Shown piece after piece: positions 11,590 through 22,865 of a DNA stretch of 64,000 bases. A program made the position numbers and the translations under genes. The stretch is from Xiphydria camelus (Eukaryota; Arthropoda; Insecta; Hymenoptera; Xiphydriidae). The stretch covers positions 28,331,470 to 28,395,469 of the forward strand of contig OY783197.1 in assembly GCA_963678675.1 (NCBI GenBank), read 5' to 3'. Numbering within the stretch: position 1 is the stretch's first letter; the number at the start of each line of letters is the position of its first letter. A model generated the notes under the pieces. It ran no database searches. It worked only from the letters and a program-made list of their open reading frames with translations, and was not told the DNA's origin.

Positions 11590-11733
11590 CATAATTATGA
11601 AAGTGGTCTATAAGTCAAAATTATAAAAGAAAATGAGTTTATCAGTTATTAATTTAGTTTAAAATAATGTGGTGTGAAATAACTGATACTCATTTTTTTT
11701 TAAATTTTGGCTTAGACCACTTTCATAATTATG
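11590..11733. mobile_element. 144-bp palindromic MITE
   Basis: Arms CATAATTATGAAAGTGGTCT and its complement are near-identical and continue inward through TCAAAATT and AAAATGAGT. No coding capacity. No convincing target duplication. Confidence 0.65.
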
Positions 11734-13270
11734 AGCACATATGTATACATACAATCTGATGTAACTACGGATACCCGATAATAAAGTTCAACTGTGACTG
11801 TCTCACCGAAACGTCGTGACTTTTAGAAAGCAACGCAATGGTCACTTCAATTTGCGGGCAACAATGGACACGATCGACATTATTTATTTAACTCACTTTC
11901 TCCCTCTCTCTCTCTCTCTCTCTCTCGACTCTAATCCCGCCTCCTGCTTCGGAATTCTTTTCGAATTCGGACTGCTCTTTTTATCGCACGAAGCGGCTGT
12001 TTAATTTAAATTATATTCAGTCATCATACCATTTTCTCCTCCCCGCTCCACTTTCGAGTTAGGTACTCTCTCGGCTGTTCTTTCCTTCGGCGCCCCGACA
12101 GAATCAATAAAACGCATTGTCCGTCCCTTCGGTGGTCTCCCTCCCTGCGCCTCACCTCGCGTCAAAGCAGACAAAACCTGATCCGTATACCACGAACCGG
12201 ACTCGGGCCCACCGCGGGGCCTTGCGTAACGAGCCCGCGACTGCGCGCATATCACTCCATCTGTCGCGGGAGGACAATGAGAGTCGCCCTACCATTCGAC
12301 GACAACGAATTAACAATCTGTCATTTTCCAATTCGAAATGGGAACGGCGCGAGAGGCGGGTGGGGGGGGAGGGGGGATCCCCTTTACCCCGCTCACGAAA
12401 TAAGCGGCACGCACGTCGTCGAACGGTTATTAATGACCGGGGTGAGCGCATTGATACTTTCGTTGCGTTTCGTAACGGCGAGAGACAATGATGGCGGCGG
12501 CAGCGGCGGTCCAGCCTCTCTCTCTCTCTCTCTCTTTCTCTCCCGAAACGTTTATCTCAGCGCGGGATCTAAATGAAAAGATGTCATGCCGCGGCGCGGT
12601 TCGCGCCGGAGAGAACATGAAATTAATTGCCCGCGGTGCGTGAGACGATATTCTCAGGGTCGATTCGCGCCCGATTCCTCCGAGCAACGAAGCGATTAAC
12701 GAGTGGAAGGAATAACTGGCGCGCGCGAAAGACGCGGCGTACAGGGGTGGGAGAGTCGCGGGGGTTTATCAGCCGACGCGATTCTGGCTCCTTTGAGGGG
12801 CGGTGGTGATTTTCGGCTCGGAGCGGAGGGGGGAATGGAAAGCAATTAGGAACCGGGAGAGAGGAGTCGGAATTAATTGTCGCCGGTGACGCGGGAAATT
12901 CCGGAGATCGGAAATTGACCGGAAGAGTGGACCGCCCTCGGTCCCGCGCCGTCACGATCGACGGAAGTGCGTCGTTCGGGGGTTTCGGGCGCGGTTGGCG
13001 CGCCGGTCGATCGCTCTGCAACGATTCTAATCGTCGAGGCGTGTTCTGGCGCGTGTTCTTCGAGCGATTATTAATGAACGCTGCTACCGTGGAGGAAGAT
13101 GGGATCGGAGCGTTGTGATACGCCCGGAGAGTGTCGTGGAGATTTTACCGGGCGTCTTTGCGCCGAGAGAAATAATTAGCGCACCCCGAGGGGAAAAGAA
13201 AAGTGGTCGTGACAACTGCTTTGGACTCCGTTTCGATTTTGCAATCGACGCCAGTTTTTTTATAGTTATC
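11734..13270. other. gene-free stretch with microsatellites
   Basis: GC-rich sequence with (CT)n runs at about 11902-11926 and 12516-12542 and a G run near 12360. Frames up to 132 codons are low in complexity. Confidence 0.5.
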
Positions 13271-13540
13271 GCAATAATTCGTTTTTTTTTCGGTAACTAA
13301 AAATAATAGCGACAACTGTAAAAACTGGTACCGATTGCCAAACTTGAACAGCTGAGTCCGAAATAGTTGTCAGAAGTACTTTTTTTGTTTGAGAAAAACG
13401 GTTTTCTTCGTGCGAGAAAATATTTGATAGGCTCGAGTACTTTATTGTTTTTTTTTTGTAGGCAGAGAAAAATTTCTTTTTCTCACGACGGTAGACCGAG
13501 AAGATGGTTTATTGTTACTGAATAAGTGTAATTTCAAATG
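13271..13540. repeat. degenerate family F and E fragments
   Basis: GGTAACTAAAAATAATAGCG and the following text match the 7.0-kb repeat. TTCTTCGTGCGAGAAAATAT through TTTTCTCACGACGG matches the interior of family E elements at 32.4 and 49.6 kb. Diverged, with approximate edges. Confidence 0.45.
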
Positions 13541-13578
13541 TGGCGAAATAAACGTTTCATTGAGATAATAAAATCCAT

Positions 13579-13740
13579 GTTAATTATTACCTGAGATGTT
13601 TATTTCATCCAAGTGATTGGCCTCAAAGGATCTAATTGTGCCACATAAATGTCGTGATAGTTAAGAAATATTTATGCGATCCAACAAACTGTGCATTTCG
13701 CTATATTTAAGCGAACATTTATTAACTAAAATTTGTCTGT
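13579..13740. repeat. family K repeat
   Basis: TTAATTATT ... GATCTAATTGTGCCACATAA ... TAGTTAAGAAATATTTATGC ... AACATTTATT aligns along its length with 44.92-45.06 kb and, inverted, with 29.64-29.79 kb. Diverged interspersed repeat of unknown class. Confidence 0.45.
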
Positions 13741-15466
13741 CATAATTATTTTTTTCAGCGTGGTAATTCCGCTTTTAATCAAATTTCAATTCGGTGCACA
13801 CAAGTGCTTTCGTAAGAGTTGAGCGTGAAGTAAATCGCATTCAAATATCCTCGGTGAATCGCGGGAATAAAAGTGAAAATGTAAAATTTTACGCGAAAAT
13901 ACGTGCGATCAAATTTGAATTTACGCGGATAATCGAACCGACGTTTAGAGCTATGACCTGGACATCACTAGTAATTGGCTATTCCATCCACAGTCATCCC
14001 CTCTGTATATGTACCCCTTCCAATTTCCTCCCCAATAATCCACCCCATCGTCTGCTTTACTCTTTGAGCGTATAAAAAAAAAACCTCTTCCCTGAGACAC
14101 TGCATAGGATCGAGCCGAGGGATCATAAAAGCAAACGGCGCAGCTTTCCCGTAAAATCCCGTCAAATAACTCGGGACGAGAATCGAATCCAATCGGGGTT
14201 CGAATAAGAATTTTCCGCGACTCGCGAGATCTTTGATATTTCCTCGAGTATTTCGCGCAGTGCGCGGTACGGGGTCTCGTAAATCCCACAGTGACGCTGT
14301 ATAACTTTAATCAGATCTGTGACACAGGATGAGCACCGAGTCTGAGACGAGAAACTCTTCGAGAAAGTCACATCGGTTTAACGAAACCGTATAAATCAAA
14401 AGTACGATTTCTGATTACGCCTGCGAACGATAATTCAATTCAAAGAGGAGGGAAATTGCAATTTCAACCGCGACTGAAAATGTTTCCCCGGAATAATTGA
14501 TCCGCCGAAGGGGCGAGGGAACGTTCTCGTCCCCCGTAATTACGGGGTGGAGGAGAAATATTCCCGGCGAGCGTCGCGAGTTCCGAAACTCCGATCCAAG
14601 TCGAATCGGGGCCGCAAGAGTCGGAGCCTCGACAATGGAGAACCGCTGATTAAGCTCCGATTCAATTATAATCAACAGCGAAACTTCCGTCCGGAACCCT
14701 CGGTAACTCCGCGCCATATTTACACTAATATTCGATCCCTTTTCCCAGGGTAAATACAATTTCTTGAAAACCCTCCAACGGCGCTAAAGGACACCGCAGA
14801 CGCGGCGGATTCGCACCGTCGCGTTTCCTCGCGCCTAAAACGTCAATGGTAGGTGTAAAAGCACACGGAGGGAAGATCTACGAGGCCCCGTAAAAAGTTG
14901 ACTTTTATATATCGCGCGGGTCGAGCGGAGCCCGTATACAGTCCGGCGTGTGGGTTACGCGGGACGGCGCGTGCGTGAGTGCCGCAGTGACGTCACGACT
15001 GAAATGGTGTAGTTGCGCGCGTATGTAGACGCATATGTCGTACAATTCGACGTCGTCGCGCGGCGGCAGCCATACACGAGCGCGTACGCCCGCGCGTTAA
15101 TACGGGCGCCGCCGGTTTTAATGCTCCGACGTTGCACGCAGCCGGAAAGATCGCGCGCGCGCGCGCGGTGGTGGCGGCGCACACACGAAACGTTAATGGG
15201 GAATATTGAAATTTATCGCGGGGAGTGGTCCGCGCGCCGCGGAAATGCTCCGCCGTGGCGGTCGAGTGTATTCCCGTTCGCAATTGGAATTTAACGTTAT
15301 TGCAGTTTCGGCCGACGAGTCGATTCGACGAGATGTATCATGATTTTGGTGCATCGGTTTCGAATTACATAACGCTGGAAGGTTTTTCGGGGAGTGGCGA
15401 GCCGTAGCGGGCAGTAGATACGGTCCGTTGTATATCCGCCGCTCTGTGGTACCGCTCGGCGGTAAT
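13741..15466. other. gene-free stretch
   Basis: Mostly GC-rich. Contains a (CG)n run near 15152-15166 and a TATATA-like box near 14905 with no supporting gene. Confidence 0.5.
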
Positions 15467-16240
15467 GCGGCGGACGTATGACGGGCGGTATCTACTGGCG
15501 GCTCGGCTTCGATTGCTGCATAGCTTCGGTGTATGGTATCGAATGGATTTTTGGTACTGAAGATTTGGAATAGTTTTCGAATCAGCTTAAGGTTTTCCTC
15601 TCTCGAGCGTTATACTAAAAATAGTGAGAAATGCTTGAAAATGATTGCATTCGGTAGATTGAAGTAAAAAAAAAATTCAGTTAAATTTTCAAGTCTCTTA
15701 AGAAGCTCGTTGCAAAGATTTTCGAATAACAAAATAACATGTGTTCTTACGGGTTATAACCAACAAACGGCGATATTTCTGAGAAAAATAGTGAAAAAAT
15801 TCTGAAATTTTTTGAACAGCAGGTTTAATGAACTAAAATCATCTATACCAATTTTCACGTTCATTAAGAAGCCTGTTATTTTTTTATTAATTGTTCCTTA
15901 TAAATGTAACCTTTGATAAGTCAATGTGACAACGTTGCATGACGTACAGATGCATGACCAGATGTTTTGGGCTCCATTTTTGAACTCACAGATACACACA
16001 TACTACTGTACGTCAAACATTGTTGCCACATCGCACGAAGAACATACTTTAGAGTGTTACTGCACTTCAGTGGACTGACTTTTAAAAAGCCCCTGTACCG
16101 CTCGAGAAACCTTAAGGCGGCGGACGTATGACGGGCGGCATCTACTGGTTGCTCGGCTTCGATTGCTGCATAGCTTCGGTGTATGGTATCGAATGGATTT
16201 TTGGTACTGAAGATTTGAAATAGTTCTCGAATCGGCCTAA
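15467..16240. repeat. 124-bp direct repeat flanking a TTAA element
   Basis: Positions 15467-15590 and 16117-16240 are direct copies differing at about eight sites, each starting GCGGCGGACGTATGACGGGC. The 521-bp element at 15591-16111 lies exactly between them. The repeat is far longer than any target duplication, so this is a tandem duplication of host sequence with the element at or near the junction. Confidence 0.75.
15591..16111 (-). mobile_element. 521-bp TTAA-flanked element, copy 1
   Basis: Ends GGTTTTCC...CTCGAGCG and CGCTCGAGAAACC are inverted and flanked by TTAA (15587-15590 and 16112-16115). The full interior is present again in opposite orientation at 42380-42903, for example TGAGAAATGCTTGAAAATG and CATGACGTACAGATGCATGA. 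No coding capacity. TTAA suggests piggyBac or Kolobok ancestry. Confidence 0.75.
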
Positions 16241-16554
16241 TTTTGTCAATATTTACCCAGCCCGAACAGAGGCAGCGAAATTTGTAGGGCAAAGCTCGTG
16301 ATGTATGGCGGTAAGGCGAGAGAGAAACGTAAGCAGCGCGCGGAAGAATTGTTTACGTTGACTCGCGTACCACTTTGACGTAAACTACGTCTTTGCGACG
16401 GGGTATCTCGTCGGATGATTGTCCCGTGCGTCACACACCTGCGTTATACGAGCGGGTACCTATTTGAACGCGATCAGGTATTACCGAGTATAAGAAACTC
16501 AAAATCAAAGAGCTAGTGTACGGAAACTCGGAAATAATGCAATCAATGTACGTT
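16241..16554. other. gene-free stretch
   Basis: No gene seen. TTTACGTTGACTCGCGTACC at about 16350 is repeated exactly at about 17729, on the other side of the family R block. Confidence 0.45.
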
Positions 16555-17645
16555 CACCATCGTTTTTCTCGAAAAACTATCCACATCTCGGCGATCCGTC
16601 GAGATTTCTCCAGTAAATCCGTTATTTTTGGAATTAGAGTGAAATAATACATCGGATAAGGCGGTCCGGAGTTTGATTCCAGAGATTTCGATTTTTGCAC
16701 AAATCGAAATCTCTGGAACCAATCGTTCGACCGCCCTGTCTCACATTTTTTTTTTTCACGCTGATTTCGAAAATAACGGATTTATCGAGGTGATATCAAA
16801 GGAACACCGAGTTATCGACGATTATCTGAGGAAAAAAAATTCTCATTCACGAGCATCGATATTTCAGTAACCTTTTTAAATTTCCCCGATAAGTTCATGA
16901 TTTTTGAAATCAGCGTGAAAAAATTACACTGGTCAACAAAATTACATTTTTTTTCTGTTACACGAACCAGACCAGGTGATTCTTATAGATTTATGTGCGC
17001 TAAAAACAAATCTGACTCTTAAATTTACGTATCACGTCAGGATTTTGAAATACTTGAGGTTAAATATACGAAAACCGGCGATTTTGGCCATATTCACGGG
17101 TCTATTACAATGAAACTAAAAACTGTTTCTTAATTGCACTTACAGCATTTGAAAGTGTCATTTTTGAACTTTTCAATACATTACTTGATTGTTCCTAAAC
17201 GATTTTACAAAGCCAAATTTCAGTACGACAAGTCGATCGTTTAGGTCCACCGCACCACGCGCCTGATACATTTAGACGCGTGGCGCGGTGGACCTAAACG
17301 ATCGACTTGTCGTATTGAAATTTGGCTTTGTAAAATCGTTTAGGAACAATCAAGTAATGTATTGAAAAGTTCAAAAACGACACTTTCAAATGCTGTAAGT
17401 GCAATTAAGAAACATTTGTTAGTTTAATTGTAATAGACCCGTGAATATGGCCAAAATCGCCTGTTTTCGTATATTTAACCTCAAGTATTTCAAAATCCTG
17501 ACGCGATACGCAAATTTGAGAGTCAGATTCGTTTTTAGCGCACATAAATCTATAAGAATCACCTGGTCTGGTTCGTGTAACAAAATCACTGTTGACCAGT
17601 GTTATCGAGAGCTCAATTTCAGAGATTTCGCTTTTCGCGAAAATG
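16555..17645. repeat. family R copies, one split by a palindrome
   Basis: A half unit (about 16560-16690) and a full unit (from about 16700) share the GAAATCTCTGGAA, CGACCGCCCTGTCTCA and TTCACGCTGATTTCG text of the 5.8-7.0-kb array. The full unit stops at GTGAAAAAA (16923) and resumes at 17602 (TTATCGAG...TTCAGAGATTTCG), with the element at 16927-17601 between. Confidence 0.6.
16927..17601. mobile_element. 675-bp near-perfect palindrome, TTA duplication
   Basis: The whole element folds on itself with arms of about 330 bases and a loop of about 15 bases near 17267. Ends are CACTGGTCAACA and TGTTGACCAGTG, flanked by TTA (16924-16926 and 17602-17604). CACTG termini with a 3-bp duplication fit a non-autonomous CACTA-type element. 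The high arm identity suggests recent origin or gene conversion. A 250-codon frame from 17441 runs from one arm into flanking DNA and is not a gene. Confidence 0.8.
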
Positions 17646-18555
17646 CCAAGGGGTCGACGCCGATTCAAATTGTACTTCGCACATCTCCAAGAAAAATATA
17701 TGCCCGGAAGAGAGAGAGAGAGAAAATCGTTTACGTTGACTCGCGTACCGTTCTTCCCCGCCAGACCAGACATTTTCCAAAAGCCCGGCCCATTCGGACG
17801 ATCGCGCGGTGCATACATATACATATATACATACTTCCTCGAACACACGTCCAGCTCCGTGCCCCAGACATGTATAACGCACGCGGAAGACATAATAGAA
17901 AGCCGCCCGAACACATTCTCGAAGAGAGTTTACGCAAAACGCGCTCCGGAGAGAATCGCTTTACGCTCCCGGCCGGGCCGCGTATTTCTAGGCGCACGGC
18001 GCTTTCCGTGCGCCGAAGCCCCACTCGGCGCACGACGCACGCGTGCCCCGCCTTGGCAAGGCCGCTCTTTCCACGCGTATACAACTGCCGCATTATATTC
18101 TGGCGGTATGGTGTCATCGTAACGCGTCGTCGCGAGGGAGGGAGGGAGAGGGAAATAGAGAGAAGGAGGAACCGCAATGAATACAGAGATTAAATCAGCG
18201 CGGGCGACAGAAATATCCCGATGCTCTCGAACTCGCTGTCTAGAGTTGAAACGGCACGTGAACGGGCGCGATGCGTAGCGCCGCCCGAAATAGACGACGG
18301 TTATCATCTTATAATACGAACTCTACCGGTGCGAGAGATAGGCCACCCTTATTAATAGAGCGGCGGGCATTTCGACTCGTCATTCGCGCAGGATGCGCGA
18401 CGGCGAGGATCCCGCCACCGATCGGATGACTGGCGGAAGTCTGTTGAAGTCTGACGAGGATTCAGAGGGTTCGGCTCTCTTTACACACCGCGCGCGTCAT
18501 TATTCTTTCAGCTATACTTATCCTTGGAGAATTCTTGCGTCGAAGTGCCGATTTC
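17646..18555. other. gene-free stretch
   Basis: GC-rich sequence with overlapping frames on both strands, arginine-rich and without domains. Confidence 0.5.
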
Positions 18556-18927
18556 AATGGGCATGTTCACAACTTTTTGTACAACTGTTTAAAGTGCATG
18601 AATCGGAAGATTAGGGTAGGTATTAAAGTAATGTCGGTAAAAAATGGGTCATTAGAAAAATTTTTTTTCCATTATTTTTGAGATGTTAAAAAAGGCATTC
18701 GTTTTAAAGCGTCGCACTTTCACCGCCATTTTAACTGACCAATCAGAGTCGGGCAACAGGTTCCCGACCATTCACAAACCCCTTGCCAATGGCTTCAGTG
18801 ACGTCACATAATAAAATTAAACATAAAAAAAAAGAAATTAGTGCTCAGAAAAAAAAACAAACACATCTTATTAATAAGCACAAAAAGTATTAACGAATGA
18901 GCAAAAAAAATCGTGAACATGCCCATT
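18556..18927. mobile_element. 372-bp element, AATGGGCATGTTCAC ends
   Basis: Terminal inverted repeats of 15 bp (AATGGGCATGTTCAC / GTGAACATGCCCATT) enclose a non-coding interior with A-rich tracts. No clear target duplication. Confidence 0.6.
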
Positions 18928-20162
18928 AACTCGGCAAAACTATTTTGTTTTATTTTATTCTATTTATTATTATTATTATTACTATTCATGTCTCTCTGTA
19001 TTTCTCTTACTTATGTGTATTCTTACATTCTCTATTGTATTCTCTTCGCGTACCTCTTTCCGGTGTGCTCTTAGAGGACTACGTCATTCACAGTAAATAA
19101 GTGGCGTTAATTTTTAACAACACTTCCCCCCCCCCCCCCCGGTGCGGACCTATGTATACCACGTCTGGTGTCATTCAGCCTTGCGCCGTTGTTATTTAAT
19201 ACCAGAAGAGTGGTCTATATAGGTCCATACCGCAGAATTGTTTACAGCATAGAGCGATAATAAACGTTTCATTTGTCTATCTATCTTCACCCGAGAAAAT
19301 CCTACATTCGCATCACGCTCTCGTCGCGCAGAGTCTTTGACTCTTTCGCAGCTGCCCACAATGGATCGTTCCACAGGCGCCGGGCGCACCAGGCCGCCTC
19401 CTCGCCGGTCACGACGCACGCGCGAAGCCTCGCAGCGGCGCGGTGCGCCGCAGCGACGTTCTGTCTTTTTGCGCGTTCTGACAGCTGTCTCGTCATAGAG
19501 AGAAAGGCGGGAGGGGGGGGGGGGCGATGTCGCGCGGGAATTGCGGGGCGACGAGGTGGAGGGGGAGGAGAGTCGCGGAAGGACCACGCACGCGGAGTGG
19601 CGAGCGTGCGAAAAAGTTTACACGCGAAAAGCGTCGCGTGTGGTCCGGCGCGTCGAAGGAGAGACGGTTCCGCTCGCGCCGACGAGATCTGAGCAGACAC
19701 TCCGCGCGGCGCAACGAGCCAATAATACATCAAGATATGAGACGCAGCGTTTGGCGTCGATGACGCCGATTAGCTAGCTATCTTCGCCCGGCCGAGTGAT
19801 CGCGCGCTCCCTCGGCGCGGGACGCTCGATGGTAAAGGGATGGAGGGGGGAGAGAGAGAGTTTACAAGGCATTCGGCCCGACGTACGTACAGGTGTACGC
19901 AGCTTTCGCTTCGGAGCGACAAGTGGCGTCTCGGGAAACTCTCCGATCCGATGACACGCAGAGATACGAGCGGGCGCAACGCGAGATGTATTAATGACAC
20001 CGAGCCCTGCCGGGTCGAGTTACAGGGCGGAAGGTCCGTTTACAAAGCTGGATGGAGGAGGAAGACGAGGTGTACATCCGGTCCCCGGGTTAATTAAGTA
20101 CACTCGGGTAGTCGAAATTCGCGGAATAAATTATCGCCGAGGTTCTCGCTCCCTTTTGGGAC
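18928..20162. other. gene-free stretch
   Basis: Contains (ATT)n-like sequence near 18964-18985, a homopolymeric C run near 19127-19140 and GC-rich DNA after 19270. Overlapping frames (up to 143 codons) are compositionally biased. No gene supported. Confidence 0.5.
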
Positions 20163-20804
20163 CAGGGTGGCTGCAAGAACTTGATCATAAAATGCCCTGA
20201 CTTTTCAATGACTATTTCAGACGAAATTTCGCAAGCATTCCTTTGTATTCTTGTTCGTGCACTGAGACAAAAATGTACTTGATCGAAATAAACGCGCCTT
20301 TGGATAGTCCCAAGGGCGTATTTATTCGATTTAAATGAATATCGATTTGATTCAAATAATATCTAATTAATTCAATAATCTAATATCTGCGTCCAACCGA
20401 TATCCATTTAAATCGAATAAATGTGCTCTTGGGACTATCCAAAGGCACGTTTATTTCGATCAAGTACATTTTTGTCTCAGTGTGTCAAGAGTTCTGTATA
20501 ATTAAATGAGCAAAACTATAAATAATCGCAATGCGAGAAAACGAGGTTATACAGAAGCGTTTTATACCCTTACAAAAAAAAACTGATGGTAGAGTCCTTA
20601 GATTCAGTCGATGTGACACACGTGTGCTACTATCGGAGATATCCGAAGCAGCAGCGCAAGCTCCGCTGTAAAATGCATCAACGGTGAAATTTCGAGAAAT
20701 TAACTTTACCTTACAAATAATTTCCAGTAAAACTCCAAAATTCCCTGACATTTTCCTGACTTTCCCCTGACGTTTACCGATTTTCCAGGACTTCAGCCAC
20801 CCTG
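20163..20804. mobile_element. CAGGGTGGCTG-ended element, interrupted
   Basis: Left end CAGGGTGGCTGCAAG and right end CTTCAGCCACCCTG are inverted. The interior near the right end has repeated CCTGACTTT / CCTGACGTT text. The family B element at 20260-20482 is nested within. The termini resemble a common insect DNA-transposon end, but the superfamily cannot be set without a clear target duplication. Confidence 0.5.
20260..20482. mobile_element. family B MITE, copy B1
   Basis: A 223-bp palindrome with ends CACTGAGACAAAAATGTACT / AGTACATTTTTGTCTCAGTG and TG on both sides. The arms continue through GATCGAAATAAACG and GTATTTATTCGATTTAAATG. The second copy, B2 at 29070-29292, has the same length and the same TG flanks. 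Confidence 0.75.
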
Positions 20805-21600
20805 ACAACTTCACACGGAAGCTGTGATTTTGCGGTACGAATTTTCCGGTAAACACATTGATTTCGGGATGCCGGAAAATCGACGCGCGTGTCGACTGAG
20901 CACTGAGTTGAGCGCGTCGTACTTTCGTGTCGCGTAATCGTACATTTTTATTATCACGTTTCGCTAGAAAGATCGTTCCGGACGATGACGGATCGATTTT
21001 GGAAAGGAGCCTCTTCCTCGTAACACCCGCGGGATTAAAGCCGTGACCAATCGATTACTCGTACAGCGGCCGGTGTGCAGGGCGGCTGAGTCACGCGGCC
21101 CCGTCGGAGATTAAATCTGTCTTTATCGGCGCGACGACAGTTCCCGCGAGGCTTTTCTCCTCGACCTCTCCGACGGGCGCTGCGTCGTCGCGCCGAGACC
21201 GCGGAAGTCTGCACGATCCGTTCGTTACCGCGAGGGGCGCGCGCCGCGCTGGCAAAGAGAGAAACACGGGTCCGCGCCTCCGTTGCATCGAGCGCCACGC
21301 GAAAAAACAAAAATCGAGCGCCACGCGAAGAAAGCTCTCGGGAACTGTCACAACAACCTCCCCCCGTTTTCATTCTTAGATTCGTAAATCCTCCTACGTG
21401 GACGCGAATAGCCCGCCGACGAAACACGTGGAGCGAGCCTCGCTAGACCTATCCCACGTAGCGCTCGGCTTTTCGAGCGCGCCATACTCTCCTCCCCGCG
21501 CGAACGAAAGATACATCGCCTGTTTTGTAATGCGGTATATGTGTGTATTCGAATTGACCCACATTCCACGTTACGATGCCCCGAGCAGTTTTTCCGGCGT
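20805..21600. other. gene-free GC-rich stretch
   Basis: Minus-strand frames (for example 21035-21427) are arginine and serine rich and carry no domain. No repeat seen. Confidence 0.5.
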
Positions 21601-21960
21601 AAACACGCGTGAGAAATTATTGTAGGAAGTAATACTGATTGATAAGTTAATAATTTTGCATATCACTTGTGCAGCAAACACGTGTGAGACATTATTGTAG
21701 GACGTAATGCTGTTGAATTAATAATCTTGCATACAACTTGTGCAGCAAACACGTGTGAGACATTATTGTAGGACGTAATGCTGTTGAATTAATAATCTTG
21801 CATATCACTTGTGCAGCAAACACGTGTAAGACATTATTGTAGGACGTAATGCTGTTGAATTAATAATCTTGCATATCACTTGTGCAGCAAACACGTGTGA
21901 GAAATTATTGTAGGGCGTAATGCTGTTGAATTAATAATCTTGCATATCACTTGTGCAGCA
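21601..21960. repeat. 71-bp tandem array, five units
   Basis: Units start at 21601, 21676, 21747, 21818 and 21889. The first is 75 bp and the others exactly 71 bp. Each runs from AAACACGTGTGAGACATTAT to ATCACTTGTGCAGC with few changes. The first three or four inner units are almost identical, so unequal exchange is recent. Most units carry the palindrome CACGTG. No spacers separate units, so this is a minisatellite. Confidence 0.9.
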
Positions 21961-22030
21961 AAAAACTAATTTCTGTAGCAACTCATCTCCTTCGCCAAAA
22001 ACGCTGTTCGCACCCTAATAATCGACCATG

Positions 22031-22282
22031 TGAAGCTAAACTTACTCGCCAGGAAAGAAGGACTTCCGCCGTACTTTAGCCATAGGGTTTTTTTTTACGT
22101 GGGACCATACGTAAGAAACTCGAATCGCTGTTATTTCATTATTTATACGAACTTTTGGCTTTCATCTGTACAAGGCTTCGTTGCGGATAAAAATGTAGTC
22201 TTCAAACAAGTATTCCACAAATATGAGCCAAAAGCTCACAGATAATGAGATAATAGCGACTGAAGATTTTTTCCTGGCGACG
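22031..22282. mobile_element. family A MITE, copy A2
   Basis: Left end TGAAGCTAAACTTACTCGCC and the internal arms TTATTTCATTATTTAT / GATAATGAGATAATAG match family A. The right end is cut after TTCCTGGCGA, so the copy lacks its last 15-20 bases. Confidence 0.65.
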
Positions 22283-22865
22283 CGTGGACTCTTTCTCCCT
22301 CTTTCCCTCTCCCTCCCGTCACAGGTGCACCCGAAGAGCTCCAGCCGAAGATCGGCTTCCGACGCGAGTCAAAGAAGGTCGACCTCGGGATTCCTGCACC
22401 GCAGGTCGCGCGCGCGCGCGCGCGCGTCTCCCGCCTATTTCCGTAGCGCAACAGCTCGGCCGTCACGAGTTTCGGTAACAAGAGAGAAAGAGAGACAGGC
22501 GCGGCGCGCTCCCAGAGTAGAACACCCCGTTGATGCAGAGGGGACCCTCGCGCGGAGGATGTAGCGGCGCGGCCGGGCCGGACCGACGAGGTCGACCACC
22601 GCACGGGATTCCCGAAGTGCTCTCGGGTCGCATAGTTCGACCCTATTTTCGTACTGGACTCCGCGCTATTCTTAACCCGACCGCGAGAAATGCTGATAAA
22701 TATGACCGCCTCTCCGCGTGTATCGGCCCGGCCAATTATTCGCCGAGGGTGTTGGCGGCGTTAGCCTACATACGTTGCCGGTGATTTCGCGCGATTGGAC
22801 GGCGCGAGATATCGAGAGTGCGCGTACCTACGCGAAGTAAAATGGATCGCGGTGCCGCGCTCGTA
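22283..22865. other. gene-free stretch
   Basis: GC-rich sequence containing a (CG)n run at about 22408-22426. No gene seen. Confidence 0.5.

Noticed and set aside
17441..18193. 250-codon plus-strand frame
   Set aside because: It starts inside the right arm of the 675-bp palindrome, crosses its boundary and a family R fragment, then runs into arginine-rich GC sequence overlapped by frames on both strands.
21601..21960. CRISPR-like direct repeats
   Set aside because: Units are contiguous with no unique spacers, and the sequence is eukaryotic. It is a minisatellite.
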